64,000 nt of DNA from Agreia bicolorata. Lineage in GTDB: Bacteria > Actinomycetota > Actinomycetes > Actinomycetales > Microbacteriaceae. Each line of letters begins with the position of its first letter. Position 1 is the stretch's first letter. Made by a program: the position numbers and the translations under genes. Positions 62,016 through 64,000 of this stretch are shown in pieces. The notes beneath the pieces were generated by a model, which saw nothing but the letters and a program-made list of their open reading frames with translations, did not search any database and was not told where the DNA came from. Where the stretch lies: NCBI RefSeq assembly GCF_000938265.1, contig NZ_JYFC01000008.1, forward strand, positions 62,001 through 126,000, read 5' to 3'.

Positions 62016-64000
<1,985 letters not shown>

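Overview
This is a G+C-rich actinobacterial chromosome segment, most likely from the family Microbacteriaceae (the family placement is inference). The actinobacterial assignment rests on a PknL-type kinase beside an Rv2175c-like DNA-binding protein, a Wag31/DivIVA gene at the end of the dcw cluster, a three-helix Rieske protein with a di-haem cytochrome cc, CtaF (subunit IV), many GTG/TTG starts and probable leaderless transcripts. Gene order from aroG through pknL, the Rv2175c homologue, the prenyl synthase, DUF3040, mraZ and on to wag31 follows the Mycobacterium tuberculosis Rv2178c-Rv2145c block. The order trpD, ctaE, qcrCAB, ctaC/F, erpA also recalls Rv2192c-Rv2204c. I see no rRNA, tRNA, IS element, prophage or CRISPR array.

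Layout. 1-3828: 3' end of a peptide deformylase, a TetR regulator, a secreted chorismate mutase and an acyl-CoA synthetase. A perfect palindrome upstream of the mutase recurs as a half-site in the TetR promoter. 4012-7107: ROK glucokinase, PlsC-type acyltransferase and class II DAHP synthase, closed by a 17-bp hairpin. 7210-11729: PknL kinase with PASTA domains, LysM protein, Rv2175c-like protein, polyprenyl synthase and DUF3040 protein. 11918-30018: an intact division and cell-wall cluster (mraZ, rsmH, ftsL-like, ftsI, murE, murF, mraY, murD, ftsW, murG, murC, ftsQ, ftsZ, yggS, sepF, yggT, wag31), headed by a promoter embedded in three GTGG(A/T)G boxes with exact 10-bp spacing. 30008-41579: lspA, rluD-type gene, dnaE, a flavin reductase, hisD, nrdR, pyrD, a DUF1905 protein, a DUF3043 protein, an M20 peptidase and erpA.

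41743-50380 encodes the respiratory bc1-aa3 branch: ctaC-ctaD-ctaF forward, and ctaE and qcrC-qcrA-qcrB in reverse. Between the two arms sits trpS, preceded by what reads as a ribosome-mediated transcription attenuator: a 12-residue, apparently leaderless peptide with three consecutive Trp codons and mutually exclusive hairpins. trpD follows the ctaE promoter region.

51539-56502 is a C3-polyol locus: glpF-glpK reverse, and a PTS-dependent dihydroxyacetone kinase dhaK-dhaL-dhaM forward. 56635-64000 is more accessory: an NAD(P)-binding oxidoreductase with a divergent LysR gene; a PadR / DUF1048 / ABC-2 exporter operon with tandem operator-like repeats; a lone protein tyrosine phosphatase; a 344-base stretch without a gene; and a UvrA-family ATPase that runs off the window end.
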